Assembly (NCBI GenBank): GCA_964353555.1 | Contig: CAYGWM010000003.1 | Span: forward strand, 1 to 64,000 | DNA from: PR03 sp964353555 | GTDB lineage: Bacteria > Myxococcota_A > UBA9160 > PR03 | Direction: 5' to 3' | Length of the DNA stretch: 64,000 bases | Shown here: piece after piece, positions 46,815-55,609 of the stretch | How positions within the stretch are numbered: the stretch's first letter is position 1 | Layout of the letters: each line of letters starts with the position of its first letter | Notes under the pieces: model-generated | What the model was told of the DNA's origin: nothing | Database searches by the model: none | The model's input: the letters and a program-made list of their open reading frames with translations, nothing else | Position numbers and translations under genes: made by a program

Positions 46815-48131
46815 TTGCTCAACGGCATCTGGCTTGGCCTGATGCTCACGTCCGTCGTCTACGCGGCCTTCACAGGCCGCATGGACGCCGTGAAGATGGC
46901 AGCGATCGGCGGCGCGAAGGACGCGATCGACCTCGTCATCGGCCTGGTCGGCGTGATGGCGCTGTTCCTCGGCCTGATGCGCGTCGCGCAAGAAGGCGGA
47001 CTGCTGCGCGCCGTGCAGCGCGCGCTCGCGCCGATTCTGCGCCGGCTCTTCCCCGACGTTCCCACCGAGCATCCGGCGATGGGCGCAATGATCATGAATC
47101 TCGCATCGAACGTGCTGGGCCTCGGCAACGCCGCGACACCCTTCGGCCTGAAGGCGATGACCGAACTGCAGACACTCAACCCCACGCCGGCGAGCGCCAG
47201 CAACTCGATGGTGCTGTTCCTCGCGATCAACGCGACGAGCGTTTCGCTGTTCCCACTCGGCGTGATCGGCGTGCGCGCCAGCATGAACTCGGCGTCTCCC
47301 GAAGCGATCTGGATCCCCACGCTGCTCGCGACCACCGCATCGACCGGTACCGCGATACTGCTCTGCTTTGCGCTGCGCCGCTTGCCGATGTTCCGTGCAC
47401 GCACGGAGTCGGCCCCATCGCTCGCCGCGCAGGTCGAAGCCCCCGAGACGGCCGGCAGCGCGGCCGATGATCCGGCCTTGTACGTCGCGCGCGAGCCGGT
47501 GACGAAGATCGCGAAGCTCGTCATCGCCTCGACGATCGCGCTGCTGGCAATCGCGCTGATCCGCCAGCTGTGGACCGACTCCGCAACGCTGGCACCTCTG
47601 CAACTCGCCCGCGAGACCTTTGCCGGCTGGTTCCTGCCAATCTTCATGATTGGATTGCTGTTGGTGGGCCTTGCGGGCCGCGTTCGGGTCTACGAAGTCG
47701 CGATCGAGGGTGCGCGCGAAGCGCTCGACGTGGCGGTGCGCATCGTCCCGTTCCTGGTGCTGATCCTGGTCGCGATCGCGATGCTGCGCGCATCCGGCGC
47801 GCTCGAAGCGATGGTCGCGGCGATCGATCCCGTCACGGGACGGCTGGGCTTCCCGGCCGAAGCGCTGCCGATGGCGCTGCTGCGGCCCCTGTCGGGCTCG
47901 GGCTCCTACGGCGTGATGGTCGAGATCATGAAGGTGCACGGACCGGACTCGTTCATCGGGATCCTCGTCGGCGCACTCAACGGCTCGACCGAGACCACCT
48001 TCTATGTGCTGACGCTGTATCTCGGTGCGGCCGGCGTGCGCAACGGCCGTCACGCACTGCTCGCGTGCCTGGGCGGCGACATCGCCGGCTTCGCGGTGGC
48101 CACCGCATCGTGTCACTGGCTCTTCGGCTGA
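46815..48131 (+). CDS. Fused SpmA-SpmB (nucleoside recognition/Gate) membrane protein
   Basis: 438 residues, TTG start with GAGGGGG upstream. The first half matches SpmA (LNGIWLGLMLTSVVYAAFTGRMDAV, PEHPAMGAMIMNLASNVLGLGNAATPFGLKAM in its key parts). The second matches SpmB (VPFLVLILVAIAMLRASGALEAM, PLSGSGSYGVMVEIM, GSTETTFYVLTLY). Eight to ten membrane helices with two Gate domains. In Bacillus SpmA and SpmB are separate proteins that help core dehydration of spores. In Gram-negatives the fused form is a transporter-like protein of unknown substrate. No sporulation genes are nearby. Confidence 0.88.
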   Translation: MLNGIWLGLMLTSVVYAAFTGRMDAVKMAAIGGAKDAIDLVIGLVGVMALFLGLMRVAQEGGLLRAVQRALAPILRRLFPDVPTEHPAMGAMIMNLASNVLGLGNAATPFGLKAMTELQTLNPTPASASNSMVLFLAINATSVSLFPLGVIGVRASMNSASPEAIWIPTLLATTASTGTAILLCFALRRLPMFRARTESAPSLAAQVEAPETAGSAADDPALYVAREPVTKIAKLVIASTIALLAIALIRQLWTDSATLAPLQLARETFAGWFLPIFMIGLLLVGLAGRVRVYEVAIEGAREALDVAVRIVPFLVLILVAIAMLRASGALEAMVAAIDPVTGRLGFPAEALPMALLRPLSGSGSYGVMVEIMKVHGPDSFIGILVGALNGSTETTFYVLTLYLGAAGVRNGRHALLACLGGDIAGFAVATASCHWLFG

Positions 48132-48138
48132 GCGGGCC

Positions 48139-49179
48139 GTGAGCGCGCGCGATCCGTTTCTCGGCATCGACGACGAGTTGCGCGTGCTCGTGCGCGCCTG
48201 CACCGGCAGCGACCTCGCCGGCATCGAGCGACTCACCGGCGCCGGCCTCGCGCACCGTCACTTCTATCGCGTGACGCTGCGCAGCGGCGACCCAGCGACA
48301 CTGATCGCGCGCGTCGATCGCGGCAAGCCGGCGCCCGGCGTGCTTCCCGAGCCGCCGCTCGAACCGCTGCGCACCTTTCTGGAAGAGCACCAGCTGCCGG
48401 TGCCGAGACGCCTCGGCGGCGAAGCAAAGCGCGGCATCGATCTACTCGAAGACCTCGGCGATGCCTCGCTCGCGCAGCTGGTGGAGTCCGCGGATGCGGC
48501 GCAACGACGCGCGCTCTACCAGGAAGCCTGCGCGCTGGTGCCGCGCCTGCAGCGGCTCGTCGATCCGAGCGGTCGCGTGCCCGCCTTTGGTCGCCGACTC
48601 GATAGGGCGCTGGTGCACGTCAAGGCGTTGCGCTTCGCAACGAGCGGCCTGCCCGTCGTGCTCGGTCGCGCGGCGACCGCCGCGGAGCAGCGCGTCGTGT
48701 TCGCGGCCTTCGAGACGGTCGCCGCCTTGGCGGCCAGCGCGCCGCAGCGACTGGCGCACCGCGACTTCCAGAGCAAGAACTTGATCCAGCGCCGGCATCC
48801 CCGGGTTCTCGCGATGATCGACCTGCAGGGCGCCCTGCTGGCGCCGCCCGAGTACGACCTCGTCTGCTTGCTCCGCGACTCCTACGTAGTGCTCGCGGAC
48901 GACGAGTGTGCCGCGCTCGCCGAGCAGGTGCGCCCCGCGCTGCCCGATGCGCCCGACGCGGACGAGTTCGCGCAGCGCTTCGACCTGCTGACGATCACGC
49001 GCAAGGCAAAGGACTTCGCGCTGTTCCACGAAGTCGCGGCACGCGGCGACGCGGCTTGGCTGCGCTACGCACCGGCCACGCTCGGCTATGTACGGCGCGC
49101 GCTGGCGCGCGTCGGGCCGTTGAACGCGAGCCTCGCGCGACTCGCCGACCTGCTCGGAGACGAAGCATGCGCGCGATGA
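48139..49179 (+). CDS. amgK: Sugar kinase of APH fold, AmgK-like
   Basis: 346 residues from GTG at 48139, seven bases after the previous stop. Aminoglycoside-phosphotransferase fold: N-lobe DLLEDLGDASLAQL, catalytic HRDFQSKNL (Brenner motif), metal Asp in AMIDLQGALLAPPEYDLVCLLRDSY. In Pseudomonas AmgK phosphorylates N-acetylmuramic acid or GlcNAc at C1, and MurU then makes UDP-MurNAc. The MurU-like gene overlaps its end by 13 bases and anmK is close by, which supports this reading over an antibiotic kinase. Confidence 0.85.
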   Translation: MSARDPFLGIDDELRVLVRACTGSDLAGIERLTGAGLAHRHFYRVTLRSGDPATLIARVDRGKPAPGVLPEPPLEPLRTFLEEHQLPVPRRLGGEAKRGIDLLEDLGDASLAQLVESADAAQRRALYQEACALVPRLQRLVDPSGRVPAFGRRLDRALVHVKALRFATSGLPVVLGRAATAAEQRVVFAAFETVAALAASAPQRLAHRDFQSKNLIQRRHPRVLAMIDLQGALLAPPEYDLVCLLRDSYVVLADDECAALAEQVRPALPDAPDADEFAQRFDLLTITRKAKDFALFHEVAARGDAAWLRYAPATLGYVRRALARVGPLNASLARLADLLGDEACAR

Positions 49180-50102
49180 TCCTCGCGGCCGGGCTCGGGA
49201 CGCGGATGCGGCCGTTCTCGACGCTGCGCCCGAAGCCGATCCTGCCGGTGCGCGGCGTCCCGTTGCTTGCCTATCCGCTCGCCTGGCTGGCGCATCAAGG
49301 CGTGCGCGAAGTGATCGTGAACCTGCACCATTTCCCCGCGGCCACGCGCGCGGTCGCGGAGCAGTGGGCGCCGCCGGGCCTGCGCGTGCACTTCTCCGAG
49401 GAGCCGCTGCTGCTCGACACCGGCGGCGGCATCCGCCGAGCCGCCGCATTCCTGCGCGAGAGCGACCCGAGCCTGGTGATCTCGGGCGACATGATCCTCG
49501 ACCTCGATCTCGAGGCGCTGCGAGAGCGCCATCGCGCGCGCGGCGACGCCGCAACGCTGGTGCTGCGCGACGACCCGCGCGCCGCGCGCTTTGGTACGAT
49601 CGGCGTCGACGCGGCCGGGCGCATTCGACGCATTGCGAGCCGCTTCGATCTAGGCGGCGAAGAACGGGCGGGCATCTACGTGAGCGTGAACCTGTTCGCC
49701 GCACGCGCCTTCGATTCGCTACCCGAACGCGACGTGTTCTCGCATCTCGATGATTGGCTCGCACCGCGCCTCGCTGCGGGCGCCGCCGACATCTACGGCG
49801 AAGTGCTCGCGCCGAGCGAATGTCGATGGGACCCGGTAGGAACCCCGGCAGAGTATCTGGATGCGAACCTGCACCCCCAGCGACTGTCGTATTTCGATGC
49901 AGACGCGCGCGCCCGCGCGATCGGCGCGCGCCTCGAAGGCGATCTCGTGGTCGGCGCCGGCGCCACGCTGGGCCGCGGCGTCGTACTCGAGCGCGCCGTG
50001 GTGTGGGACGGCGAACGGGTACCCGACGGCTTCTGCGGTCGCGGTGGCATCTATGCGGGCGGAACCTTCCACGCCGTCACCGCGGAGCGCGACGCCGGAT
50101 GA
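49167..50102 (+). CDS. murU: Nucleotidyltransferase, MurU-like
   Basis: 311 residues. ILAAGLGTRMRPFSTLRPKPILPV is the sugar-1-phosphate nucleotidyltransferase signature. LLDTGGGIRRAAAFL and ISGDMILDLDL (metal Asp) follow. The C-terminal 70 residues form a short left-handed beta-helix-like tail (EGDLVVGAGATLGRGVVLERAVVWDG), longer than Pseudomonas MurU. Probably forms UDP-MurNAc from MurNAc-1-phosphate made by the preceding kinase, bypassing MurA/MurB. A hexose-1-phosphate role is the alternative. Confidence 0.82.
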   Translation: MRAMILAAGLGTRMRPFSTLRPKPILPVRGVPLLAYPLAWLAHQGVREVIVNLHHFPAATRAVAEQWAPPGLRVHFSEEPLLLDTGGGIRRAAAFLRESDPSLVISGDMILDLDLEALRERHRARGDAATLVLRDDPRAARFGTIGVDAAGRIRRIASRFDLGGEERAGIYVSVNLFAARAFDSLPERDVFSHLDDWLAPRLAAGAADIYGEVLAPSECRWDPVGTPAEYLDANLHPQRLSYFDADARARAIGARLEGDLVVGAGATLGRGVVLERAVVWDGERVPDGFCGRGGIYAGGTFHAVTAERDAG

Positions 50103-50836
50103 GTCGCTTGACGTTCGTCGGCACCAGCGACGCGTTCGGCGCCGGCGGAAGGCGCCAATCCGCGATCTTCGTCGAGACGCGAAGCGGCGGCCTGCTACTC
50201 GATTGCGCGCCGACCACCAACACGGGTCTCGCCGCGCTCGACATCCCGCGTGGCGCGATCGATGCGATTGCGGTCTCGCACTTCCACGGCGACCATTTCG
50301 CCGGCATTCCAGCTCTGCTGCTGGCCTCGATCCATGAAGACCAGCGCCGACACGCAATGGTGATCGCGGGGCCACCCGGCGTCGAAAGGCGCGTGCACGA
50401 GGCAGCCGACGCGATGGGATACGGTCTCACCGGTCGTGAGCTGCCGTTCGCGCTGCGCTTCGCCGAGTTGCCGGCGGGACAGCTCGTCGACCTCGGCCCG
50501 GCGCGCGTCCGCTCGTTCGCGGTCCAGCATCAGCCCGATTCCTGCCCGCACGGGCTGGATCTCGAAGTCGATGGACGGCGCGTCGTCTTCAGCGGTGACA
50601 CCGGTTGGTTTGACGATCTCCCGCAGCACACGCGCGGCGCCGACCTGTTCCTCTGCGAATGCACCTTCCACGATCCAGTCATCCCCGAGCACATGGCCTA
50701 CAGCGAGTTGGTCGCGCGTGCGCCGAAATTCGCGTGCAAGCGGCTGCTGCTGACGCATCTCGGCGCATCGATGAGCGAACGGCGCGGCCTGCTCGAACTC
50801 GAAACGGCGGACGACGGACTCAGCATCGAGGTCTGA
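50099..50836 (+). CDS. MBL-fold metallo-hydrolase in recycling cluster
   Basis: 245 residues, ATGA overlap with the murU stop. Zinc motif SHFHGDHFAG, second-shell FSGDTGW and CECTFHD, and terminal TLxH-type LLLTHLG. Resembles the ribonuclease Z/phosphodiesterase branch of the superfamily. Its placement inside amgK-murU-anmK suggests a phosphatase or hydrolase step, for example on a sugar phosphate. Substrate cannot be read from sequence. Confidence 0.75.
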   Translation: MSRLTFVGTSDAFGAGGRRQSAIFVETRSGGLLLDCAPTTNTGLAALDIPRGAIDAIAVSHFHGDHFAGIPALLLASIHEDQRRHAMVIAGPPGVERRVHEAADAMGYGLTGRELPFALRFAELPAGQLVDLGPARVRSFAVQHQPDSCPHGLDLEVDGRRVVFSGDTGWFDDLPQHTRGADLFLCECTFHDPVIPEHMAYSELVARAPKFACKRLLLTHLGASMSERRGLLELETADDGLSIEV

Positions 50837-51980
50837 AGCCAGCGCGACCCGGCGCGAACTCGCCGAGCACGGCGGCACGCGACGCGCCGGTGCAGCGCGG
50901 CAGATGATTGGGAATGCCGAGCAGCGCGTTGCGCCCCATCAGTGAGAACGCCATCGCTTCGACGGCGTCGCCTGGAACGCCCTGGCGATCGCTCGGCTCG
51001 ACGCAGCTCCCGGGTAGCGCCGCCGCCAGCGAGTCCATCAACGCCGGGTTGCGCGCACCGCCGCCGCACACGAGCAGGCGCGCGGGCGCGCCTCCCAGAA
51101 AGTCATGACACGCCCGCGCCACCGCCTCCGCGGTGAACGCCACCAGCGTCGCAACCAGATCGTCGGTCGCACGGCCGGCGCGCGTCCACGCAGCCGTGAG
51201 CGCCTCGCCCTCTGCCCAGCCGTAGCGTTCGCGACCGGTGGACTTCGGCGGCGCACGGCGCAGGTACTCGTCATCGAGCAACCGGGCGAGCAGCGCCGGA
51301 TCGACGCGACCGCGCCGGGCGCGCGCGCCATCGCGGTCCATGCTCTCGCGGCCGTCGCTGCTGCTGCGCACGACGGTGTCGAGCAGCGCGTTGGCCGGGC
51401 CGACGTCGAAGGCGAGCACCGCGTCGGGGTCGCCGCCGCGCGGCAGCCCCGTCAGATTCGCGATACCGCCGAGATTCAGCACCGCGCGCGACTCGCTGGG
51501 ATCCGCGAGCGCTGCGAGATGGAAGAACGGCGCCAGCGGCGCGCCCTCGCCGCCCACCGCGAGATCGCGCGGGCGGAAGTCGGCGATCGTCGTTATGCCG
51601 GTGCGCTCGGCGATCACCGAGGGGTCGCCGATCTGCAGTGTCGCGCGCAGCTCTGGATGATGCGCGACGGTCTGCCCGTGCGAGGCGATCGCATCGATGG
51701 CAACGAGCGGCACGCCGGCCTCGCGCGCCACCGCCACCGCCGCCGCCGCAAATCGCTCGCCGAGCAGCACGTCGAGAGCGGCCAGCTCGCGCAGCACCAC
51801 GGCGCCGTCGAGTCGCCCCGCGGCGAGTTGGTGGATGCGGTCCTGCAGCGCGCGGTCGAAGCGCTCGGAGTGGAAGGCAATGAGGCGGAACGGCCGCACC
51901 GCCGCGTCGTCGGGCCATTCGACGAGCGCCGCATCGACACCGTCCGCCGAGGTCCCCGACATCAATCCGATTACCCGCAT
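50820..51980 (-). CDS. anmK: Anhydro-N-acetylmuramic acid kinase
   Basis: 386 residues. GLMSGTSADGVDAALVEW is the family's ATP/sugar motif. IDAIASHGQTVAHHP, the catalytic Asp in TTIADFRPRDLAVGGEGAPLAP, AVLNLGGIANLT, and LLVCGGGARNPALM follow. Hydrolyses and phosphorylates 1,6-anhydroMurNAc to MurNAc-6-phosphate during wall recycling. Convergent with the MBL gene, overlapping its 3' end by 17 bases. Confidence 0.95.
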   Translation of the reverse strand: MRVIGLMSGTSADGVDAALVEWPDDAAVRPFRLIAFHSERFDRALQDRIHQLAAGRLDGAVVLRELAALDVLLGERFAAAAVAVAREAGVPLVAIDAIASHGQTVAHHPELRATLQIGDPSVIAERTGITTIADFRPRDLAVGGEGAPLAPFFHLAALADPSESRAVLNLGGIANLTGLPRGGDPDAVLAFDVGPANALLDTVVRSSSDGRESMDRDGARARRGRVDPALLARLLDDEYLRRAPPKSTGRERYGWAEGEALTAAWTRAGRATDDLVATLVAFTAEAVARACHDFLGGAPARLLVCGGGARNPALMDSLAAALPGSCVEPSDRQGVPGDAVEAMAFSLMGRNALLGIPNHLPRCTGASRAAVLGEFAPGRAGFRPRC

Positions 51981-52075
51981 GGCGGCAACATACAGCGAGG
52001 GAGCGGCACGGACCTCGGATTGACACCCGAGAGAGCGACCCCCAGACTCGACGCCCGACCGAAGGAGCCCCCCCG

Positions 52076-52333
52076 ATGACCCCCAACACCCGCAACCAGG
52101 GCGCGCTGATCTGCGCCGGCGCCGGACTCGCCGCGCTGCTCTTCCTGCTCGGCATCCTGCAAGGCAGCTACTGGGCGCTCGCGATCCCGGTTGCGATCTT
52201 CGTGTTCTTCGTGCTCGGACTCACCTTCTGGGTTGGCTGGACGATTCTGACCGTACAGGTCGAGCCGGAGGCGGAAGTTGCACCGCCCGCCGCCCAGACC
52301 GCACCGCCCCAGACCTCCAACACTTCGCGATAG
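52076..52333 (+). CDS. Small two-helix membrane protein
   Basis: 85 residues with AGGAG upstream of ATG. Two hydrophobic helices (about 10-28 and 32-58, AIPVAIFVFFVLGLTFWVGWTILTV) and a short Pro/Ala/Thr-rich tail. No domain recognised. Precedes the glycosyltransferase gene by 12 bases, so it may be the first gene of that operon. Confidence 0.6.
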   Translation: MTPNTRNQGALICAGAGLAALLFLLGILQGSYWALAIPVAIFVFFVLGLTFWVGWTILTVQVEPEAEVAPPAAQTAPPQTSNTSR

Positions 52334-52345
52334 CCGAGCGGCTCG

Positions 52346-53611
52346 GTGCGAATCGCGCTGCTCACCTATCGCGGCAACATGTATTGCGGCGGTCAGGGAA
52401 TCTACGCGGCGTACCTCGCCCGCGAGTGGCAGCGCGCGGGCCACGAGGTCCACGTGGTCGCGGGGCCGCCGCTGCCCACGCTCGATTCCGGCATCGCGCT
52501 GCACGAGATTCCGAACGCCAACGTCTTCGGCTTCCCGATGTCCGAAGTCGTGCGCAAGACCCCCGTGCGGCGACTCTTCGATCCGCTGACGTTCTGGGAA
52601 CTCGGCGTGTCGCGCTTCGGCGTGTTCGCGGAGATGCAGACCTTCGGCGCGCGGCTGTTCCTGCGCTGGCCCGAGCTGATGCGCAAGCACCGCTTCGACG
52701 TGGTCTTCGACAACCAGTGTCTGTCGTGGGGCCTGCTCGGGTTGCAGGCGACCGGCGTGCCGGTGGTTTCGGTGATCCACCACCCGCTGCACCTCGACCG
52801 CGAGGCGGACTTCGCAATCGACCCGAGCTTCGTGAAACGCGTGAAGCGCACGCTCTACTTCCCGCTGCTGATGCAGCAGCAGGTGGCGAAGCGGCTGGCG
52901 AAGATCGTCACGGTCTCGGAGGCATCGCGCCGCGAGATCGAGCGCTGCTTCGGGATTCCCGAAAAGGACGTGCGCGTGGTCTACAACGGCACCGACGCGG
53001 ATCTGTTCGCACCGACGCCGGGACAGCGCGTCGAGACCGATCTGCTCTTCGTCGGCCGCACCGAAGACCGAAAGAAGGGCATCGGCACGCTACTCCAGGC
53101 GATGGCGCTGCTGCCCGAGCACGTGACGCTGAAGATCATCGATGGGCGTATTCCGGACCACGGCATCGTGCCGCGAATGATCAAGCGGTATGGCATCGAG
53201 CACCGCGTCGTACTCGAACGCCGGTGGCTCGAGCTGCCGGATCTGATCGCGCACTATTCGACCGCCCGCGCTGCGGTGGTCCCGTCGCATTTCGAAGGCT
53301 TCGGCTTCCCGGCGAGCGAAGCGATGTCGTGCGGCATCCCGGTGATTGCGAGCGACGCGGGCGCACTGCCCGAGGTGATCGGGCCCGACGGCCATGCGGG
53401 ACGCCTGTTTGCGTCGCGCAATCCGCAAGCGCTCGCAGCGGTGATCGACGAAGTGCTCTCGGATCCGGCGCGCTGCGCGCAGATGGGTCGCAACGCGCGG
53501 GCGCGCGTGCAGAGCGTGTTCCGCTGGTCGGACGCGGCCGCGCAGCTGGTGGAAGTATTCGAGGAGACGCGGCGTGCTGCTCACGGTCGATCTCGAGCAG
53601 CTCGGGGTTAG
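52346..53611 (+). CDS. Glycosyltransferase family 4 (first of paralogous pair)
   Basis: 421 residues, GTG start. GT-B fold. Acceptor half opens ALLTYRGNMYCGGQGIYAAYLARE. Donor half has DLLFVGRTEDRKKG and the EX7E motif in HFEGFGFPASEAMSCGIPVIASDAGALPEV, typical of retaining GT4 enzymes using nucleotide sugars. Shares the unusual YRGNMxCGGQGIY opening with the gene at 54278. Overlaps the next methyltransferase by 38 bases. Product glycan unknown. Confidence 0.87.
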   Translation: MRIALLTYRGNMYCGGQGIYAAYLAREWQRAGHEVHVVAGPPLPTLDSGIALHEIPNANVFGFPMSEVVRKTPVRRLFDPLTFWELGVSRFGVFAEMQTFGARLFLRWPELMRKHRFDVVFDNQCLSWGLLGLQATGVPVVSVIHHPLHLDREADFAIDPSFVKRVKRTLYFPLLMQQQVAKRLAKIVTVSEASRREIERCFGIPEKDVRVVYNGTDADLFAPTPGQRVETDLLFVGRTEDRKKGIGTLLQAMALLPEHVTLKIIDGRIPDHGIVPRMIKRYGIEHRVVLERRWLELPDLIAHYSTARAAVVPSHFEGFGFPASEAMSCGIPVIASDAGALPEVIGPDGHAGRLFASRNPQALAAVIDEVLSDPARCAQMGRNARARVQSVFRWSDAAAQLVEVFEETRRAAHGRSRAARG

Positions 53612-54281
53612 CCCCGGCGACCGCCTCCTCGACGTCGGCTGCGGCGAGGGACGGCACTGCTTCGGTGCGCTCGAGCGCGGTGCCCGCGTGGTCGGTCTCG
53701 ACCTCGACCTCGCGTCGCTGCGCAAGGGCCACGGACCGCTGCGCGCGCGCTCGAAGGAACTCGGCCGCTCCGGCGTGATGCTGCGCGGCGACGCGTTTCG
53801 GTTGCCCTTCGAAGACGCCAGCTTCGACCGCGCGATCTGCTCCGAAGTGATGGAACACGTCCACGACTACCGTGCCGCGGCCCGCGAGCTTTCGCGCGTG
53901 GTGCGACCGGGCGGTACCGCGGCCGTCACCGTGCCGACGGCGACCAGCGAGCATCTCTACCTGCGCCTCGGCGACGACTACTTCGAATCGCCGGGCGGTC
54001 ACATCCGCATCTTCCGTCCCAACGATCTGGCTGCCGCGCTGCGCGACGCGGGTCTCGCACCCACCGGCATCGGCTTCGCGCACGGCTTCCACACGCCGTA
54101 CTGGGCGTTGCGGTCGGTGGTCGGCTTGCCGCGCTCGGACGACTCCCGGCTCGTGCAGCTCTACCGGCTCTTCCTGATCAAGGCGACGACGTCGCCGTGG
54201 CTCGATCGGATCGAAAAATGGCTGATGAATCGCATCTGCCCGAAGAGCCTCGTGCTGTACGCGCGGAGGAGCGCGGCATGA
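53574..54281 (+). CDS. SAM-dependent methyltransferase between two glycosyltransferases
   Basis: 235 residues, GTG start inside the end of the glycosyltransferase gene. Class I fold: motif I LLDVGCGEGRH, VVGLDLD, GDAFRLPFEDASFDRAICSEVMEHV, and VVRPGGTAAVTVP. The C-terminal region (about 165-235) may hold the acceptor site. Order and overlaps indicate that it modifies a saccharide or lipid-linked intermediate of the flanking glycosyltransferases. Confidence 0.82.
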   Translation: MLLTVDLEQLGVSPGDRLLDVGCGEGRHCFGALERGARVVGLDLDLASLRKGHGPLRARSKELGRSGVMLRGDAFRLPFEDASFDRAICSEVMEHVHDYRAAARELSRVVRPGGTAAVTVPTATSEHLYLRLGDDYFESPGGHIRIFRPNDLAAALRDAGLAPTGIGFAHGFHTPYWALRSVVGLPRSDDSRLVQLYRLFLIKATTSPWLDRIEKWLMNRICPKSLVLYARRSAA

Positions 54282-55609
54282 GTCGCCCGCTGCGGATTCT
54301 CTTCACCGCGTACCGCGGCAACATGCGCTGCGGCGGTCAGGGAATCTACTTGTGGTTCCTCGCGCGCGAGCTGTCGCGACTCGGGCACCACATCGAAGTG
54401 CTGGTCGGGCCGCCCTACCCCGACCCGATGCCGTTCGCGGGCGACGTCCGCGAACTCCACGACGACCGCTTCTGGGGCAAGTGGTTCATGAAGGACTACG
54501 CCCACTTCCTTCCGCGCGACAACCCGGCCTCCGTGCTCTCACCGCTGCGACTCTGGGGACTCGGAGCGAGTCGCATCGGCTTCTTCCCGGAGCCTGCGGC
54601 GTTCAGTGTACGCGCGTTCCGCGAAACGGCAGCGCGGCTGCGCAAAGGTCGCCGCTATGACCTGGTGCACGACGTCCAGTGTCTCGGCTGGGGACTGCTC
54701 GGGATCCGCGCGCTCGGGCTTCCGGTGGTGTCGACGATCCACCACCCGCTGACGATCGACCGGCGCGCTTCGTTCCGCCGCGACACGAAGCTCTCGGAAG
54801 CGGTCGGCACCGTCGAGTTCCACCCGGTCGGGATGCAGCGCTTCGTCGCGCGACGCCTCGACGCGATCATCACGTCGTCGAACGCGAGCGCCGGCGAGAT
54901 CCAGCGGGATTTCGCGATTGCCCCCGAGCGGCTGCACATGCTCGGCAACGGACTCGACACGGAGCTGTTCCGGCCCGACCCGCAAGTGGAGCGCGTACCC
55001 GGCGAGATCCTGTGCGTCGGCCGCACCTCGGATCCGAACAAGGGCGTCCCGTTGCTGGTCCGCGCGCTCGCCAAGCTGCCGCCGGACGTGCGCCTGGTGC
55101 TGGTGGACGAGGACCATCCGCTGCACGACGCGAAGGCGCTCGCGGCGAAGTTGGGGATCGCGCCCGAACGGCTGCGCATCACCGGTCGCGTCGAGACCGA
55201 CGAACTGGTGCGGCTCTATCAGCGGGCCTCGCTGGTGGTCGTGCCGTCGCTCTACGAGGGCTTCGGGCTGCCGGCGACCGAGGCGATGGCGTGCGGCGCG
55301 CCGGTGGTCGCGAGCCACGCGGGCGCGCTACCCGAAGTGATCCACACGGGTGGCGGCGGCGTGTTGGTCGCTCCGGGCGACCCCGATGCGCTGGCGAAGG
55401 GTATCGCGACACTGCTCGAACAACCCGACGCGCGCGCGCGCCTCGGCGCCGAGGCACGGCCGCGCATCGTCGCAGCCTACTCGTGGCCGCGCATCGCTTC
55501 TCTCACGGCCGAGCTCTACCGACGCGTGCGTAGCGCCCGCGGGCGACCGACCAGCACCACGACGTCGGCGAGCGACGGCGAGCGCAGCGCCAACGTGTCG
55601 AGCGTCTGA
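54278..55609 (+). CDS. Glycosyltransferase family 4 (second paralogue)
   Basis: 443 residues, ATGA overlap with the methyltransferase stop. An open frame upstream is ignored because homology begins at RILFTAYRGNMRCGGQGIYLWFLAREL. ILCVGRTSDPNKG, and LYEGFGLPATEAMACGAPVVASHAGALPEV with EX7E. Clearly paralogous to the gene at 52346 (same opening, same VSxIHHPL segment before the donor domain). The 3' end overlaps the convergent methyltransferase by 94 bases, which is long and suggests one stop region is not under strong constraint. Confidence 0.87.
   Translation: MSRPLRILFTAYRGNMRCGGQGIYLWFLARELSRLGHHIEVLVGPPYPDPMPFAGDVRELHDDRFWGKWFMKDYAHFLPRDNPASVLSPLRLWGLGASRIGFFPEPAAFSVRAFRETAARLRKGRRYDLVHDVQCLGWGLLGIRALGLPVVSTIHHPLTIDRRASFRRDTKLSEAVGTVEFHPVGMQRFVARRLDAIITSSNASAGEIQRDFAIAPERLHMLGNGLDTELFRPDPQVERVPGEILCVGRTSDPNKGVPLLVRALAKLPPDVRLVLVDEDHPLHDAKALAAKLGIAPERLRITGRVETDELVRLYQRASLVVVPSLYEGFGLPATEAMACGAPVVASHAGALPEVIHTGGGGVLVAPGDPDALAKGIATLLEQPDARARLGAEARPRIVAAYSWPRIASLTAELYRRVRSARGRPTSTTTSASDGERSANVSSV

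Noticed and set aside
48139..49179. Aminoglycoside resistance kinase
   Set aside because: The fold fits, but overlap with murU and nearness to anmK point to sugar phosphorylation in wall recycling.
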